A stretch of DNA of 64,000 nucleotides from Melioribacter sp051488685. GTDB lineage: Bacteria; Bacteroidota; Ignavibacteria; Ignavibacteriales; Melioribacteraceae. The position numbers were made by a program, and so were the translations under genes. The stretch lies in NCBI RefSeq assembly GCF_051488685.1, contig NZ_JBPSEH010000001.1, positions 248,001-312,000 on the forward strand, read 5' to 3'. Under the pieces are notes generated by a model. The model was not told where the DNA came from and ran no database searches. It saw nothing but the letters and a program-made list of their open reading frames with translations. Of the stretch, positions 18,950 to 27,178 are shown piece by piece (the stretch's first letter is position 1; each line of letters opens with the position of its first letter).

Positions 18950-19645
18950 ATGGAAAAGAAAGAGATCGAAAAAAAGAATACATTAAGGGGAATTCCATTA
19001 TTTGCTGAATTGAGCATAGAACAGCTCAGAAATATTTCTTCCATAAGCAAATTATATAAATTTTCAAAGCACCAAATTCTTTTCAATGAAGGCGACCACT
19101 ACAATGGTTTTTATATATTATTAAAAGGAGTAGTAAAAGTATTTAAAATTGCATCTGATGGCAAAGAGACAGTCATACACATAGTAAAACCCTTGAATGT
19201 ATTTGCAGATATACCATTATTTGAAGGTGGTAATTATCCAGTTAGTGCCGAAGCACTTGAAGAAAGTATCGCCATTTTAATCCCCAAAGATAAATTTCTC
19301 GAAATAATCAGAAGCGAACCTCAACTGGCTTTAAAAATGCTCGCTGGTTATGCTAAAAGGTTAAAATCGTTAGTTAATCAACTCGAAGATGTAACCTTAA
19401 AAGAAGTACCTAACCGACTGGCAAAATTTTTACTAAAGGAGTTGAAAACTTCAGGTACAGAAAATTATCCAGAACCATTTGTTAAACTCTCCGTTCCTAA
19501 AACTACGATAGCTTTGTATCTTGGCACAATTACAGAAACTCTATCAAGAACCTTCCGGAAGCTCCAGGCTGAAGGAATAATAAAAGTTAAGGGTAAAATT
19601 ATTATTGTTACTGACTTAAAAAGATTGAAAGAACTTGCAAGATAA
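18950..19645 (+). CDS. Crp/Fnr family regulator without cysteines (Dnr-like?)
   Basis: This 231-residue transcription factor has a cyclic-nucleotide-binding-like sensor domain (about 15-130), a dimer helix (about 130-155) and a winged helix-turn-helix. The recognition helix reads TITETLSRTFRKL (about 195-207). E-x-x-S-R in this position is the FNR/DNR type, which reads TGA(T/C) half-sites. There is no cysteine in the whole protein, so it cannot carry an FNR-type Fe-S cluster. Heme-based NO sensing as in DNR is the favoured inference, since NO-related genes and two TGAC-N4-GTCA sites lie nearby. Confidence 0.85.
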   Translation: MEKKEIEKKNTLRGIPLFAELSIEQLRNISSISKLYKFSKHQILFNEGDHYNGFYILLKGVVKVFKIASDGKETVIHIVKPLNVFADIPLFEGGNYPVSAEALEESIAILIPKDKFLEIIRSEPQLALKMLAGYAKRLKSLVNQLEDVTLKEVPNRLAKFLLKELKTSGTENYPEPFVKLSVPKTTIALYLGTITETLSRTFRKLQAEGIIKVKGKIIIVTDLKRLKELAR

Positions 19646-19692
19646 ATTATCCGCTAATTGCTTCTTACAAATAAGCTATCATCTAAAAAAAA

Positions 19693-19706
19693 CTGACTTA
19701 AGTCAA
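19693..19706 (+). promoter_or_regulatory. Crp/Fnr-type operator TGACTTAAGTCA
   Basis: A perfect palindrome at 19694-19705, centred about 73 bases before the DUF2249 start. A -10-like TATTCT lies at 19729-19734, which would put the site near -41.5, the class II activator position. The half-site fits the recognition helix of the regulator encoded immediately upstream. Confidence 0.65.
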
Positions 19707-19772
19707 ACTTATCATTCATTATAATTTTTATTCTTTACTTACAAGGATTCAAAAACATTGAAGGAGTAAAAA

Positions 19773-20000
19773 ATGAAAATAAAAGAATTAGATATTCGAC
19801 CTATTCCACCGAGAGAAAAACATCCAACTATATTTGCAACTTTTGATTCACTTAAAAGTGGCGAAGGGTTTCAATTAATAAACGACCACGACCCAATTCC
19901 ATTATTCTACCAGTTTAATGCTGAAAGACCAAACCAGTTTAATTGGGAACCTATTGAAAAGTATCCTACAGTTTGGCGGGTTAACATATTTAAAAAATAA
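19773..20000 (+). CDS. DUF2249 protein
   Basis: This 75-residue single-domain DUF2249 protein has the family motifs ELDIRPIPP at the N-terminus and DHDPIPLFYQ in the middle. The family is small and cytoplasmic, frequently next to NO/denitrification, hemerythrin or FNR-type genes; its biochemical role is not known. GAAGGAG lies 8 bases before the ATG. It is the first gene after the TGAC-N4-GTCA site and shares its domain with the next gene, which carries two more copies. Confidence 0.85.
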   Translation: MKIKELDIRPIPPREKHPTIFATFDSLKSGEGFQLINDHDPIPLFYQFNAERPNQFNWEPIEKYPTVWRVNIFKK

Positions 20001-20019
20001 TTATTCTCTTATCTCAGTA

Positions 20020-20844
20020 ATGAGTATCGACTTGATGATAACCAAAGAGATGAAAATATCGGAAATACTTTCAAAATATCCTCAAACACTTGCTGTGTTT
20101 CTGAACATGAGTCCGCATTTTAAAAAATTGGAAAATAAGTTCTTGAGAAAGGCACTTGCAAGTAGAGTTACAATTGAACAGGCGGCTAAAATCGCGAATG
20201 TTGATTTAACAACTCTTTTATTTGAGTTAAATAAATCGATCAATAAATCATTTGAACCAATTGATTTGCAAACAGAGGAACTTCAATTAAAGGAAAAACC
20301 AAATAGTCAACCCGATTTCATTAAAAAACTTGATTCAATGCATATCAAGACTCTCGATGTTCGCCCAATAATTGATTCAGGTAAAGATCCCTTTAATGAT
20401 ATAATGGCTAAGATTAAAGAACTCAGTGAAGGAGAAATACTTCTGCTTATAAATTCTTTTGAACCAATCCCGCTCTATTCTGTTCTGAAGAAGAAAGGTT
20501 TTAAGCACTGGACAATCAAAGAAAATGAACTATTCAAAGTATATTTTTATAAAGAAAAATTTGCGGATACTTCAAATAGTCCTCCTGAGCAAAAATTATC
20601 CTTACAAAAAATTGATTATAAAAACGTAGTTGAGATAGATGTAAGAGAACTAACACCACCCGAACCTATGATGAAAATACTCGAGACTTTGTCACAAATT
20701 GATAATGATACAGTTTTAATCGTTCATCACCATCGCGAACCTATGATGCTATATCCGAAACTTGAGGAAAGAGGATATGAAGCAATTTCAAATAAAATTG
20801 AAGAAAACTACTATAATGTAATTATAACGAAGAAAAGAAGTTAA
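20020..20844 (+). CDS. DUF1858 plus two DUF2249 domains
   Basis: This protein of about 274 residues starts at an ATG at 20020, just past the previous gene. The N-terminal 65 residues resemble DUF1858 (sequence EILSKYPQTLAVFLNMSPHFKKL). Two DUF2249 domains follow, marked by KTLDVRPI / SFEPIPLYS (about 108-175) and EIDVRELTPPEPM / HHREPMMLYP (about 205-270). The second copy has HHHREPM in place of the usual HDPxPL, suggesting a divergent or metal-binding role. It overlaps nothing and is followed after 1 bp by the oxidase-like gene, so they are probably co-translated. Confidence 0.8.
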   Translation: MSIDLMITKEMKISEILSKYPQTLAVFLNMSPHFKKLENKFLRKALASRVTIEQAAKIANVDLTTLLFELNKSINKSFEPIDLQTEELQLKEKPNSQPDFIKKLDSMHIKTLDVRPIIDSGKDPFNDIMAKIKELSEGEILLLINSFEPIPLYSVLKKKGFKHWTIKENELFKVYFYKEKFADTSNSPPEQKLSLQKIDYKNVVEIDVRELTPPEPMMKILETLSQIDNDTVLIVHHHREPMMLYPKLEERGYEAISNKIEENYYNVIITKKRS

Positions 20845-20845
20845 T

Positions 20846-22111
20846 ATGAATATTACAAGCAATATGGCATCTTCATATTCTCCACCATTTAAAATAGTTG
20901 CAAAGTATTTTATTTCCGGAATAATCGCTTTTATTTTACTTAATATTTTGTTCATGTTAAATTATAAAGATATCTCTGGTTACCATTTCCAGCCCAAAAT
21001 ACTTTCGCTCACTCATATTGCAACGCTGGGCTGGATTACCATGATAATTTTTGGTGCAATGTTCCAGCTGGTGCCAGTAATTTTAGAAGTAAAACTATTC
21101 AGTCCAAAATTATCCGAGATACAATTCTGGATTTATCTTATCGGAATAATGGGACTGGCTTATAAATTCTGGTATTTTAATTCATTTATTAGTTTTACTG
21201 TTCCGGCTTTATTAATTAATCTCTCCATCTTTATTTTCATTTATAATTTAATCGCTACAATGAGAACCGTACAAAAATGGAATTTAACTGGCACTTATCT
21301 AACGTGGGCTCTATTTTATCTTTTTGTTACTGCAATAGCTGGATTGTTATTAGCAATTAATTTAGATCATCCTTATATAAAAATTAATCACCTTCAGTAC
21401 TTAAATCTACATGCACACGTTGCTTCTATCGGTTGGGTCACTATGGTTGTCATTGGGGTTACTTTGAAATTAATACCAATGTTCACACTTTCGCATAATT
21501 ATAAGTTAAAGTTAGCAAAATATGCACTTATTCTTATTAACGCAGGCTTATTAGGCATATCAACTGTCATTCATTATAGTAAAACAACAATGGTTAATTA
21601 TATTTTGGTGTCATTTATTTCCCTCGGTTTATTTTTATTTCTGCTTCAGGTACAAGATATTCTAAAGAACAGAATAAGGAAGAAATTTGATATTGGAATT
21701 AAATATTCCATATTTGCATATACCATCTTAGGGCTCACAATCATATTAGGGTTTATTATGAACTTTATAAATTATGAGAGCGTTGTCAATTTTACATTAA
21801 TATACGGCTATCTTATTATTTTAGGTTACATATCAATGTTAATAGTCGGTCAAATGTATAAGATAGTCCCCTTTTTAGTCTGGTATCATAAATATAGTAG
21901 CAAAGTAGGCGTTGAAAAAGTTCCACTCCTGAAAGATATGTTCAGTGAAAAATACGCATTAATACAATACTTTCTGATGATAATCAGTCTAATTTGTACA
22001 GTAGTTTCTCTTACCTTTCAACTAAATTTTCTTTTGTTGTTTTCTTTTACATTAATGTTTATAAGCTCTTTGATTTTTGCTACGAATATGATAAAAATAT
22101 TCAGGAGTTAA
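20846..22111 (+). CDS. 12-TM heme-copper-oxidase subunit I-like membrane protein
   Basis: This 421-residue protein has about 12 predicted membrane segments. Two segments carry THIATLGWITM (about 52-62) and HAHVASIGWVTM (about 189-200), similar to heme/copper-ligand helices of cytochrome oxidase and NO reductase large subunits. The full ligand set of an active oxidase (the HH pair and late HxH) is not visible, so catalysis as a terminal oxidase is doubtful. NnrS-like or NorB-like electron-transfer or NO-related proteins are the best comparison. Its neighbours (DUF2249, DUF59, ferredoxin) favour a role in nitrosative stress or heme/Fe-S handling. Confidence 0.65.
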   Translation: MNITSNMASSYSPPFKIVAKYFISGIIAFILLNILFMLNYKDISGYHFQPKILSLTHIATLGWITMIIFGAMFQLVPVILEVKLFSPKLSEIQFWIYLIGIMGLAYKFWYFNSFISFTVPALLINLSIFIFIYNLIATMRTVQKWNLTGTYLTWALFYLFVTAIAGLLLAINLDHPYIKINHLQYLNLHAHVASIGWVTMVVIGVTLKLIPMFTLSHNYKLKLAKYALILINAGLLGISTVIHYSKTTMVNYILVSFISLGLFLFLLQVQDILKNRIRKKFDIGIKYSIFAYTILGLTIILGFIMNFINYESVVNFTLIYGYLIILGYISMLIVGQMYKIVPFLVWYHKYSSKVGVEKVPLLKDMFSEKYALIQYFLMIISLICTVVSLTFQLNFLLLFSFTLMFISSLIFATNMIKIFRS

Positions 22112-22116
22112 TAATA

Positions 22117-22413
22117 ATGGAAGAAAAAGAAAAAATACTAAATTTATTAAAGCATGTAATTGATCCGGAAATTGGAATTAACATTGTAGACCTCGGCTTG
22201 ATATATGATATAAATATTACTGAACATGATATTATAGTCAAAATGACACTAACAACACCAGGTTGTCCAATGCATAATAGCATGATTGACGGGGTAAAAA
22301 ATATAATTTCGAATTATGCCCCTTCTAAAAAAGTTAATGTAGATCTTATTTGGGAACCTGCATGGACACCGGATAGAATGTCAAACGAAGCAAGAGAAGA
22401 ACTGGATATATAA
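22117..22413 (+). CDS. DUF59/MIP18 (PaaD/SufT-like) metal-sulfur assembly protein
   Basis: This 98-residue protein spans one DUF59 domain. It shows HVIDPEIGINIVDLGLIYDI near the N-terminus and TTPGCPMHNSMIDG with the family cysteine. Such proteins act in Fe-S cluster maturation (SufT/MIP18) or in the PaaABCDE oxygenase. I take the ATG at 22117; an in-frame longer version would lie inside the previous gene. Sitting between two oxidase-like membrane proteins and followed by a ferredoxin, it may mature their Fe-S partners. Confidence 0.85.
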   Translation: MEEKEKILNLLKHVIDPEIGINIVDLGLIYDINITEHDIIVKMTLTTPGCPMHNSMIDGVKNIISNYAPSKKVNVDLIWEPAWTPDRMSNEAREELDI

Positions 22414-22423
22414 AGGAGAACTT

Positions 22424-22879
22424 ATGTTTACAACAGTAAGGTATTTTATTAAAACAAGTATAATTTTTCTTGTCATTGGAATTATAACGGGAATTTATAT
22501 CTCTTTAGTAAAGTATTTTCCTATCGCAATTTATTCTCAGGAATTAATCTCTGCTCACACTCATATTATTCTCGTTGGTTCTGTAATGATGATGATTATG
22601 GGTGTTGCTCTCTGGTTTTTCCCCCGTCCAGAAAAAAATGATAAAAAATATAATCCTACCTTGATCTGGATTACTTACTGGATGATGACATTATCAACTT
22701 TATTAAGATTTATTTTTCAAGTTGTTGGAGCTTATTATTATATACAGTGGGTTAATGTTGCAATTGTCATATTCTCGATTTTTCAGGTACTGGCGATGAT
22801 TTTATTTTTCTATTCAATATGGGGAAGAATTAGAGCTGTTGGTAGTCAATACCGTGAAGCCAAAGGAGAGAAGTTTTGA
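22424..22879 (+). CDS. 4-TM heme-copper-oxidase-like small membrane protein
   Basis: This 151-residue protein has four predicted membrane segments. It contains SAHTHIILVGSVMMMIMGVALWFFPRP (about 44-70), the same kind of His-containing helix followed by a proline exit as in the large protein two genes upstream. It looks like a miniature of cytochrome oxidase subunit I. AAGGAG lies before the ATG. It overlaps the ferredoxin start by one base. It may bind heme and act as a partner of the 12-TM protein. I know of no experimentally described member. Confidence 0.6.
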   Translation: MFTTVRYFIKTSIIFLVIGIITGIYISLVKYFPIAIYSQELISAHTHIILVGSVMMMIMGVALWFFPRPEKNDKKYNPTLIWITYWMMTLSTLLRFIFQVVGAYYYIQWVNVAIVIFSIFQVLAMILFFYSIWGRIRAVGSQYREAKGEKF

Positions 22880-23139
22880 TGTCAATGATAATTACTGACG
22901 ATTGTATAAACTGCAGCGCTTGTGCTGTCGAGTGCCCAACAGAAGCTATTTATGAACCCGGAATAAGTTATGAAGTAAAAGAAAAATTCTATAAACCAAT
23001 TTCGAATGAACATTTTTTTATTGTAACAGATTTATGCAATAGATGTGAAGGCTTTGAGGAATTTAAATGCGTTCTGATTTGCCCGATGGATGCAATTAGA
23101 GCAACTCATAATTTCGATTCTGACATCTGGAAGAGTTAA
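22879..23139 (+). CDS. 2[4Fe-4S] ferredoxin
   Basis: This 86-residue protein has a first cluster motif CINCSACAVECP (residues about 10-21) and a second CNRCEGFEEFKCVLICP, where C-x2-C-x8-C-x3-C replaces the compact spacing, as in the YfhL/Alvin type. It is a low-potential electron carrier in the cytoplasm. The start at 22879 has AAGGAGAG ten bases upstream; a TTG three bases earlier is less likely. It is probably the electron donor for neighbouring membrane or flavin enzymes. Confidence 0.88.
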   Translation: MSMIITDDCINCSACAVECPTEAIYEPGISYEVKEKFYKPISNEHFFIVTDLCNRCEGFEEFKCVLICPMDAIRATHNFDSDIWKS

Positions 23140-23179
23140 AATCCTGTTTTTAGTTACCAGATTTAAATTTATAAATGTG

Positions 23180-24571
23180 ATGGACAATAAGCTGAAAGAA
23201 AATATTGAGAAATTTTTAGATGATTTTATGTTGATTCAATACAAAGGCAATGATCATATAATTGCAAGACAGTTCTTCCGCAAAACATTCAATGAACTTA
23301 TTCCTAAGTATTTTGAAACAAAAAGATCAATTGATAAAATTACCCCTGAAAGTTCTGAAGACAGTTCCTTAATAAAAAATATCGTCGTAATCGGTGCAGG
23401 TTATGGCGGAATAACTGCTGCTCTTCGTCTTGAACGGTTATTAAAAAAACATCCTTTCTTCAGTGTTCATCTTATTGACAAAAATCCATATCACACTATT
23501 AAAACTCAGTTGCACGAAGCAGCTGTTCGCAAAGCCGAAGTTTCAATTCCTCTTTATAAGATTTTGAAAAACCGCAAAATACATTTTCATTTAGGCGAAG
23601 TAAATAGTATTGATGTCGAAAATAAAATCGTTTCGATTGACAATCGCACGCTCCAATTTCATTTTTTAATTATTGCAATTGGCAGCAAAGTAAATTATTA
23701 CAATATACCCGGAATGAAAGAACATTCTTTCCCGCTGCAAACTTTATATGACGCCAATAACATTTATGAGCATATTTCCAAAATGTGTGCACTATCTGCT
23801 TCTGAAAAAGATGAGAAGAAACGGAAAGAAAATCTTCGTTTCGTTATTGGAGGCGGTGGATTATCGGGTGTCGAATTGGCTGCCGAGCTGGCAGAACATA
23901 CTTCGAAGTGCCTTTCAGATTTTAATATCAACAAAAAATATTTAGAGGTTATACTTATCGAAGCTGCAAATCGATTAGTGCCTTTTATGGATGAAGAATT
24001 TTCCGAAAAAATAAAAGAGAGATTAATCGAAAAAGACATAAAGATTTTACTAAATTCTAAAATAATTAAACGAACAGAAAATGAAGTGTATCTCGAAGAT
24101 GGGAAAGTAATTCAAACAAATAAATTTTTCTGGACGGGCGGAATAAGAGTATCGGATTTATTAAAGCGAGGCGGTTTAAAGACCGGTCCCGCAGGTAGAG
24201 TAATTGTTAACGAATATTTACAGGCTGAAGGAAACAAATATATTTATGCCATAGGTGATAGTGCCAATGCCATAAATCCAGTAACAGGCAAACCTGTGCC
24301 GGCTGCAGCACAATTTGCTCTTCAACAGGGTAGATTGGCAGCTGAAAATGTTTATGCGGAAATATTTGGTAAACTTAAAAAATCATATTGGCCAAAGGTT
24401 TTGGGTGAAGTTGTTAGTCTCGGCAAACATCTCGCAATTGGATGGTTAGCACTTCCAATATTAAAGAAAATTACATTTGTTGGCTTCCTTGGAAGATTAT
24501 TAAAAACAGCAATTAGAGAAAAACATATTATTTTATTGCGGAAAGAGAGCAGAAACTGGATTACATATTAA
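23180..24571 (+). CDS. ndh: Type II NADH dehydrogenase (NDH-2 family)
   Basis: This 463-residue flavoprotein passes electrons from NADH to quinone without pumping protons. FAD site GAGYGGITAALRLE starts near residue 72, the NADH site GGGGLSGVELAAELAE near 230, and the third FAD motif YAIGDSANA near 350. The C-terminal helix region can anchor the protein on the membrane. About 60 N-terminal residues precede the Rossmann fold, longer than usual. I used the ATG at 23180 because the longer in-frame version overlaps the ferredoxin gene. Confidence 0.88.
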   Translation: MDNKLKENIEKFLDDFMLIQYKGNDHIIARQFFRKTFNELIPKYFETKRSIDKITPESSEDSSLIKNIVVIGAGYGGITAALRLERLLKKHPFFSVHLIDKNPYHTIKTQLHEAAVRKAEVSIPLYKILKNRKIHFHLGEVNSIDVENKIVSIDNRTLQFHFLIIAIGSKVNYYNIPGMKEHSFPLQTLYDANNIYEHISKMCALSASEKDEKKRKENLRFVIGGGGLSGVELAAELAEHTSKCLSDFNINKKYLEVILIEAANRLVPFMDEEFSEKIKERLIEKDIKILLNSKIIKRTENEVYLEDGKVIQTNKFFWTGGIRVSDLLKRGGLKTGPAGRVIVNEYLQAEGNKYIYAIGDSANAINPVTGKPVPAAAQFALQQGRLAAENVYAEIFGKLKKSYWPKVLGEVVSLGKHLAIGWLALPILKKITFVGFLGRLLKTAIREKHIILLRKESRNWITY

Positions 24572-24693
24572 ACCATTTATAATGAGAAAGAAACTCATAG
24601 GATAGACTAATATAAGAATTTAAAATAACTTTACTCGTCAATTAAAAATAATTGCAAGAGATATCTCGAATCAATCCGAAAGGAATTATAATT

Positions 24694-25140
24694 ATGATTT
24701 ATCGAGTAAAATATCCATATGCTTTAGCAGCCACTTTCATCTGGATTGGATTTGTAGGTGCAATAAGTTTTATGGAAGCCTGGCTAAAATTCAGAGCACA
24801 TGGAATTACATTGCCATTAGGGCTTGGAATTGGAAGGCTTGTATTCAATGCATTGAATAAAGTTGAATGGGTACTGGCTTTTGTTATAATCCTTAATTTA
24901 ATTTTTGCAAAATCGAATTTGTTATCGCTGAGCAACCTCGCGTATTATATCCCCTTGTTGATTCTCATCTTACAAACTTTCTGGCTTCTCCCCATTTTAG
25001 ACGCAAGAGCAGAATTGTATATCACAGGGCAAAATGTACCGGAATCGAATATTCATTTTGTTTATGTAGTGCTTGAAATAATTAAAGTTGTTTGCCTGTT
25101 CATCTTTGGAATTTCAATCTATCAGAGTTCAGCAAATTGA
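24694..25140 (+). CDS. Four-helix membrane protein of unknown function
   Basis: This 148-residue hydrophobic protein has about four membrane segments. Noticeable conserved-looking parts are MEAWLKFRAHGITLPLGLGIGR after the first helix and LDARAELYITG in the loop before the last helix. I cannot name the family. AAAGGA precedes the ATG at 24694. It lies between NDH-2 and a flavin reductase, so a link to respiratory electron flow is possible, but nothing in the sequence proves cofactor binding. Confidence 0.7.
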   Translation: MIYRVKYPYALAATFIWIGFVGAISFMEAWLKFRAHGITLPLGLGIGRLVFNALNKVEWVLAFVIILNLIFAKSNLLSLSNLAYYIPLLILILQTFWLLPILDARAELYITGQNVPESNIHFVYVVLEIIKVVCLFIFGISIYQSSAN

Positions 25141-25162
25141 AATAAGATTTAAAGGAGGGAAA

Positions 25163-25834
25163 ATGAAAGAATACAAAGTCAAAATTCTTGATATAAAAAA
25201 TGTTACTCACGATGTGAAAGCATTAAAAATTGAGAAACCTGCCGATTATAAATTCACACCGGGGCAAGCTACTGATGTTGCAATTAACAAACCAGGCTAT
25301 GTTGATCAAAAGAGGTCGTTTACTTTTACTTCGCTGAATGAATGGGATTATTTTGAATTTATTATAAAAATATATGATGGTCATAATGGAGTAACAAAGG
25401 AAATCGGTAAACAAAATGTTGCAGATGAACTAATTATTGGTGAACCCTGGGGCACGATTAACTATAAAGGTGAAGGTGTTTTTATTGCCGGTGGTGCAGG
25501 CGTAACACCATTTATTGCAATTTTGAGAGAGCTTAATTCCAAAAATAAAATTGGAAATAATAAGCTGATATTTGCAAACAAAACAGAAGCAGACATAATT
25601 CTAAAGGATGAATTCGAAGCAATGCTTGGTAAAAACTTCATAAATATTCTATCCCATCAAGAATCCCAAAAATATTATAATGGATTTATTACAGAAGAAT
25701 TCCTTAAATCTGTAGTAGAAAATTTTAATCAGTATTTTTACATATGTGGTCCCGCTCCAATGATTGAATTGGTGGAAAAAATACTCGACAAATTAAATGT
25801 TGATAAAAGTAATATAGTTAAAGAGATTTGTTAA
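25163..25834 (+). CDS. Ferredoxin/flavodoxin-NAD(P)H reductase family protein
   Basis: This 223-residue protein has an N-terminal FAD-binding barrel with RSFTFTSLNE (about 52-61) and a C-terminal NAD domain with FIAGGAGVTPFIAIL (about 112-126) and YICGPAPMIE (about 193-202). This is the FNR-like layout without a 2Fe-2S domain. It would move electrons between NAD(P)H and a small carrier, possibly the ferredoxin in the same cluster. AAAGGAGG sits directly upstream of the ATG at 25163. Confidence 0.87.
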   Translation: MKEYKVKILDIKNVTHDVKALKIEKPADYKFTPGQATDVAINKPGYVDQKRSFTFTSLNEWDYFEFIIKIYDGHNGVTKEIGKQNVADELIIGEPWGTINYKGEGVFIAGGAGVTPFIAILRELNSKNKIGNNKLIFANKTEADIILKDEFEAMLGKNFINILSHQESQKYYNGFITEEFLKSVVENFNQYFYICGPAPMIELVEKILDKLNVDKSNIVKEIC

Positions 25835-25853
25835 TTAAGAGAAAGTAATTCAG

Positions 25854-26044
25854 ATGAAAAACTACAATAGAACTAACTGCCAAGATAATTAAAATTACTT
25901 CATTATTACAGGAAAAAATATCCCGAGCTATATCAATATCTCGGAGAGATACCAATAACGATTCCAAATGATCGAAATCCACATATTGATAATCAAACTT
26001 AGAATGATTACTATGGGTATATAGTAACGATGTTGAATAACTAA
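25854..26044 (+). pseudogene. Decayed small gene (frameshift plus in-frame stop)
   Basis: An ATG at 25854 opens a frame that stops after 12 codons. If one A of the A-run after the ATG is removed, a coherent reading appears, MKTTIELTAKIIKITSLLQ, then EKYPELYQYLGEIPITIPND and RNPHIDNQT. It meets a TAG at 26000-26002 and continues NDYYGYIVTMLNN to TAA at 26044. This looks like a small (about 63 residues) Bacteroidota-type hypothetical protein broken twice. I recall similar intact small proteins but cannot verify that here. Confidence 0.55.
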
Positions 26045-26072
26045 ATTAATTCATACAAACAAGAGCCTCACA

Positions 26073-26423
26073 ATGACAATCAAAGTAAAAAGAGTTTATG
26101 AAAAACCCGAAAAAGAAGATGGCTATAGAATTCTGGTTGATAGACTTTGGCCAAGAGGTATATCAAAGGATGAAGCTAAAATTAATATGTGGTTAAAAGA
26201 AATTGCCCCAAGCGATGAGTTGAGAAAATGGTTTTCTCACGATCCTGCAAAATGGAATTCATTCAGGGAAAAGTATAAAAGGGAACTTGAAGGGAAAAAA
26301 GAAATTATGAAACAAATTAAAGCACTGGAAAAAGAAAACGGTATTGTAACGCTTCTTTATTCAGCAAAAGATGAAAAGCACAATAATGCAATTGTTTTAA
26401 AAAATATTATCAACTCTTTGTGA
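26073..26423 (+). CDS. DUF488 (YeaO-like) protein
   Basis: This 116-residue protein is the whole of a DUF488 domain. It has VDRLWPRGISKDEAKINMWLKEIAPS (about 22-47), typical of the YeaO branch, followed by LRKWFSHDPAKWNSFREKY and a C-terminal TLLYSAKDEKHNNA. The family is of unknown function, sometimes linked to nitrite/NO or heme contexts. It lies alone between a broken gene and the TetR promoter. Confidence 0.9.
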   Translation: MTIKVKRVYEKPEKEDGYRILVDRLWPRGISKDEAKINMWLKEIAPSDELRKWFSHDPAKWNSFREKYKRELEGKKEIMKQIKALEKENGIVTLLYSAKDEKHNNAIVLKNIINSL

Positions 26424-26469
26424 TTAAAAACACTACTATTAATTAAAGAAAAAATAAATAAAAATTCTC

Positions 26470-26515
26470 TTGACAAGAATATGAAAACTTATTATGTTTG
26501 TTAGTGTACGATAAC
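26470..26515 (+). promoter_or_regulatory. Promoter with TetR-type operator
   Basis: TTGACA at 26470-26475, then 17 bases, then TATGTT at 26493-26498. Immediately after it lies GTTAGTGTACGATAAC (26500-26515), an imperfect palindrome almost identical to the element at 27151-27166. Placement over the transcription start fits repression. Confidence 0.65.
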
Positions 26516-26535
26516 TAATTTATGGAAGTAAAAAA

Positions 26536-27126
26536 ATGCCGCGTTTAAGTACAGAGCAAAGACAAGAAATGATTATTGATGAAGCAATCAAAATCATTCA
26601 CGCTGAAGGGTATCAATCTTTCTCAATCAGGGAACTCGCAAAGAAAGTAAAAATTAGCGAACCAGCAATTTACCGTCATTTTCTCAACAAAGAGGATATT
26701 ATACTTGGCATATTAAACAGAATGCTGGATTTTGATCATTTGCTTGGAAAAGAAATATTGACAAAAAAAACTGCTCAAAATAAAATTAAGCACTTTGTTC
26801 AATTTCATTTCGATTTCCTAGAAAAAAACCGCGAAATGACATCAATTTTATTTGCTGAGGATATGTTCGATAAAAGTGAAGTACTGCGGAATCGTCTTTT
26901 ATTTATTATTCAAAAAAGAAGAAATCTGTTAGCCACTATAATTGAAGAAGGTAAATCAAAAAATGAAATAGTTGATATTGATACCCAGGATTTATTGACG
27001 ATAATTTTAGGGATGATAAGAATGATTGTTTTAGAATGGCGGTTGAATAATTTTGCCTCTTTTTTGTCACAAAGAGGTAAAAATGCTATTAAATCTTTAG
27101 ATGAATTAATTTTTAAGAAAACATAA
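26536..27126 (+). CDS. TetR/AcrR family regulator 1
   Basis: This 196-residue protein has an N-terminal helix-turn-helix (about 8-55) with the classic FSIRELAKKVKISEPAIYRHFLNKEDI. Its all-helical C-terminal ligand-binding domain is not recognisable by sequence. Such proteins repress efflux or lipid genes until an inducer binds. It is the first gene of the efflux operon, behind a TTGACA promoter with the palindromic operator, so autorepression is likely. Confidence 0.88.
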   Translation: MPRLSTEQRQEMIIDEAIKIIHAEGYQSFSIRELAKKVKISEPAIYRHFLNKEDIILGILNRMLDFDHLLGKEILTKKTAQNKIKHFVQFHFDFLEKNREMTSILFAEDMFDKSEVLRNRLLFIIQKRRNLLATIIEEGKSKNEIVDIDTQDLLTIILGMIRMIVLEWRLNNFASFLSQRGKNAIKSLDELIFKKT

Positions 27127-27150
27127 CTTTATATTTTTTTTGATTATTAT

Positions 27151-27166
27151 GTTAGCGTACGATAAC
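27151..27166 (+). promoter_or_regulatory. TetR-type operator before second regulator
   Basis: GTTAGCGTACGATAAC is palindromic except for one base pair, and matches the upstream site in 15 of 16 bases. It lies between the two regulator genes. This makes the ATG at 27179 the natural start of the second regulator. Confidence 0.65.
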
Positions 27167-27178
27167 AAACATAATTTA

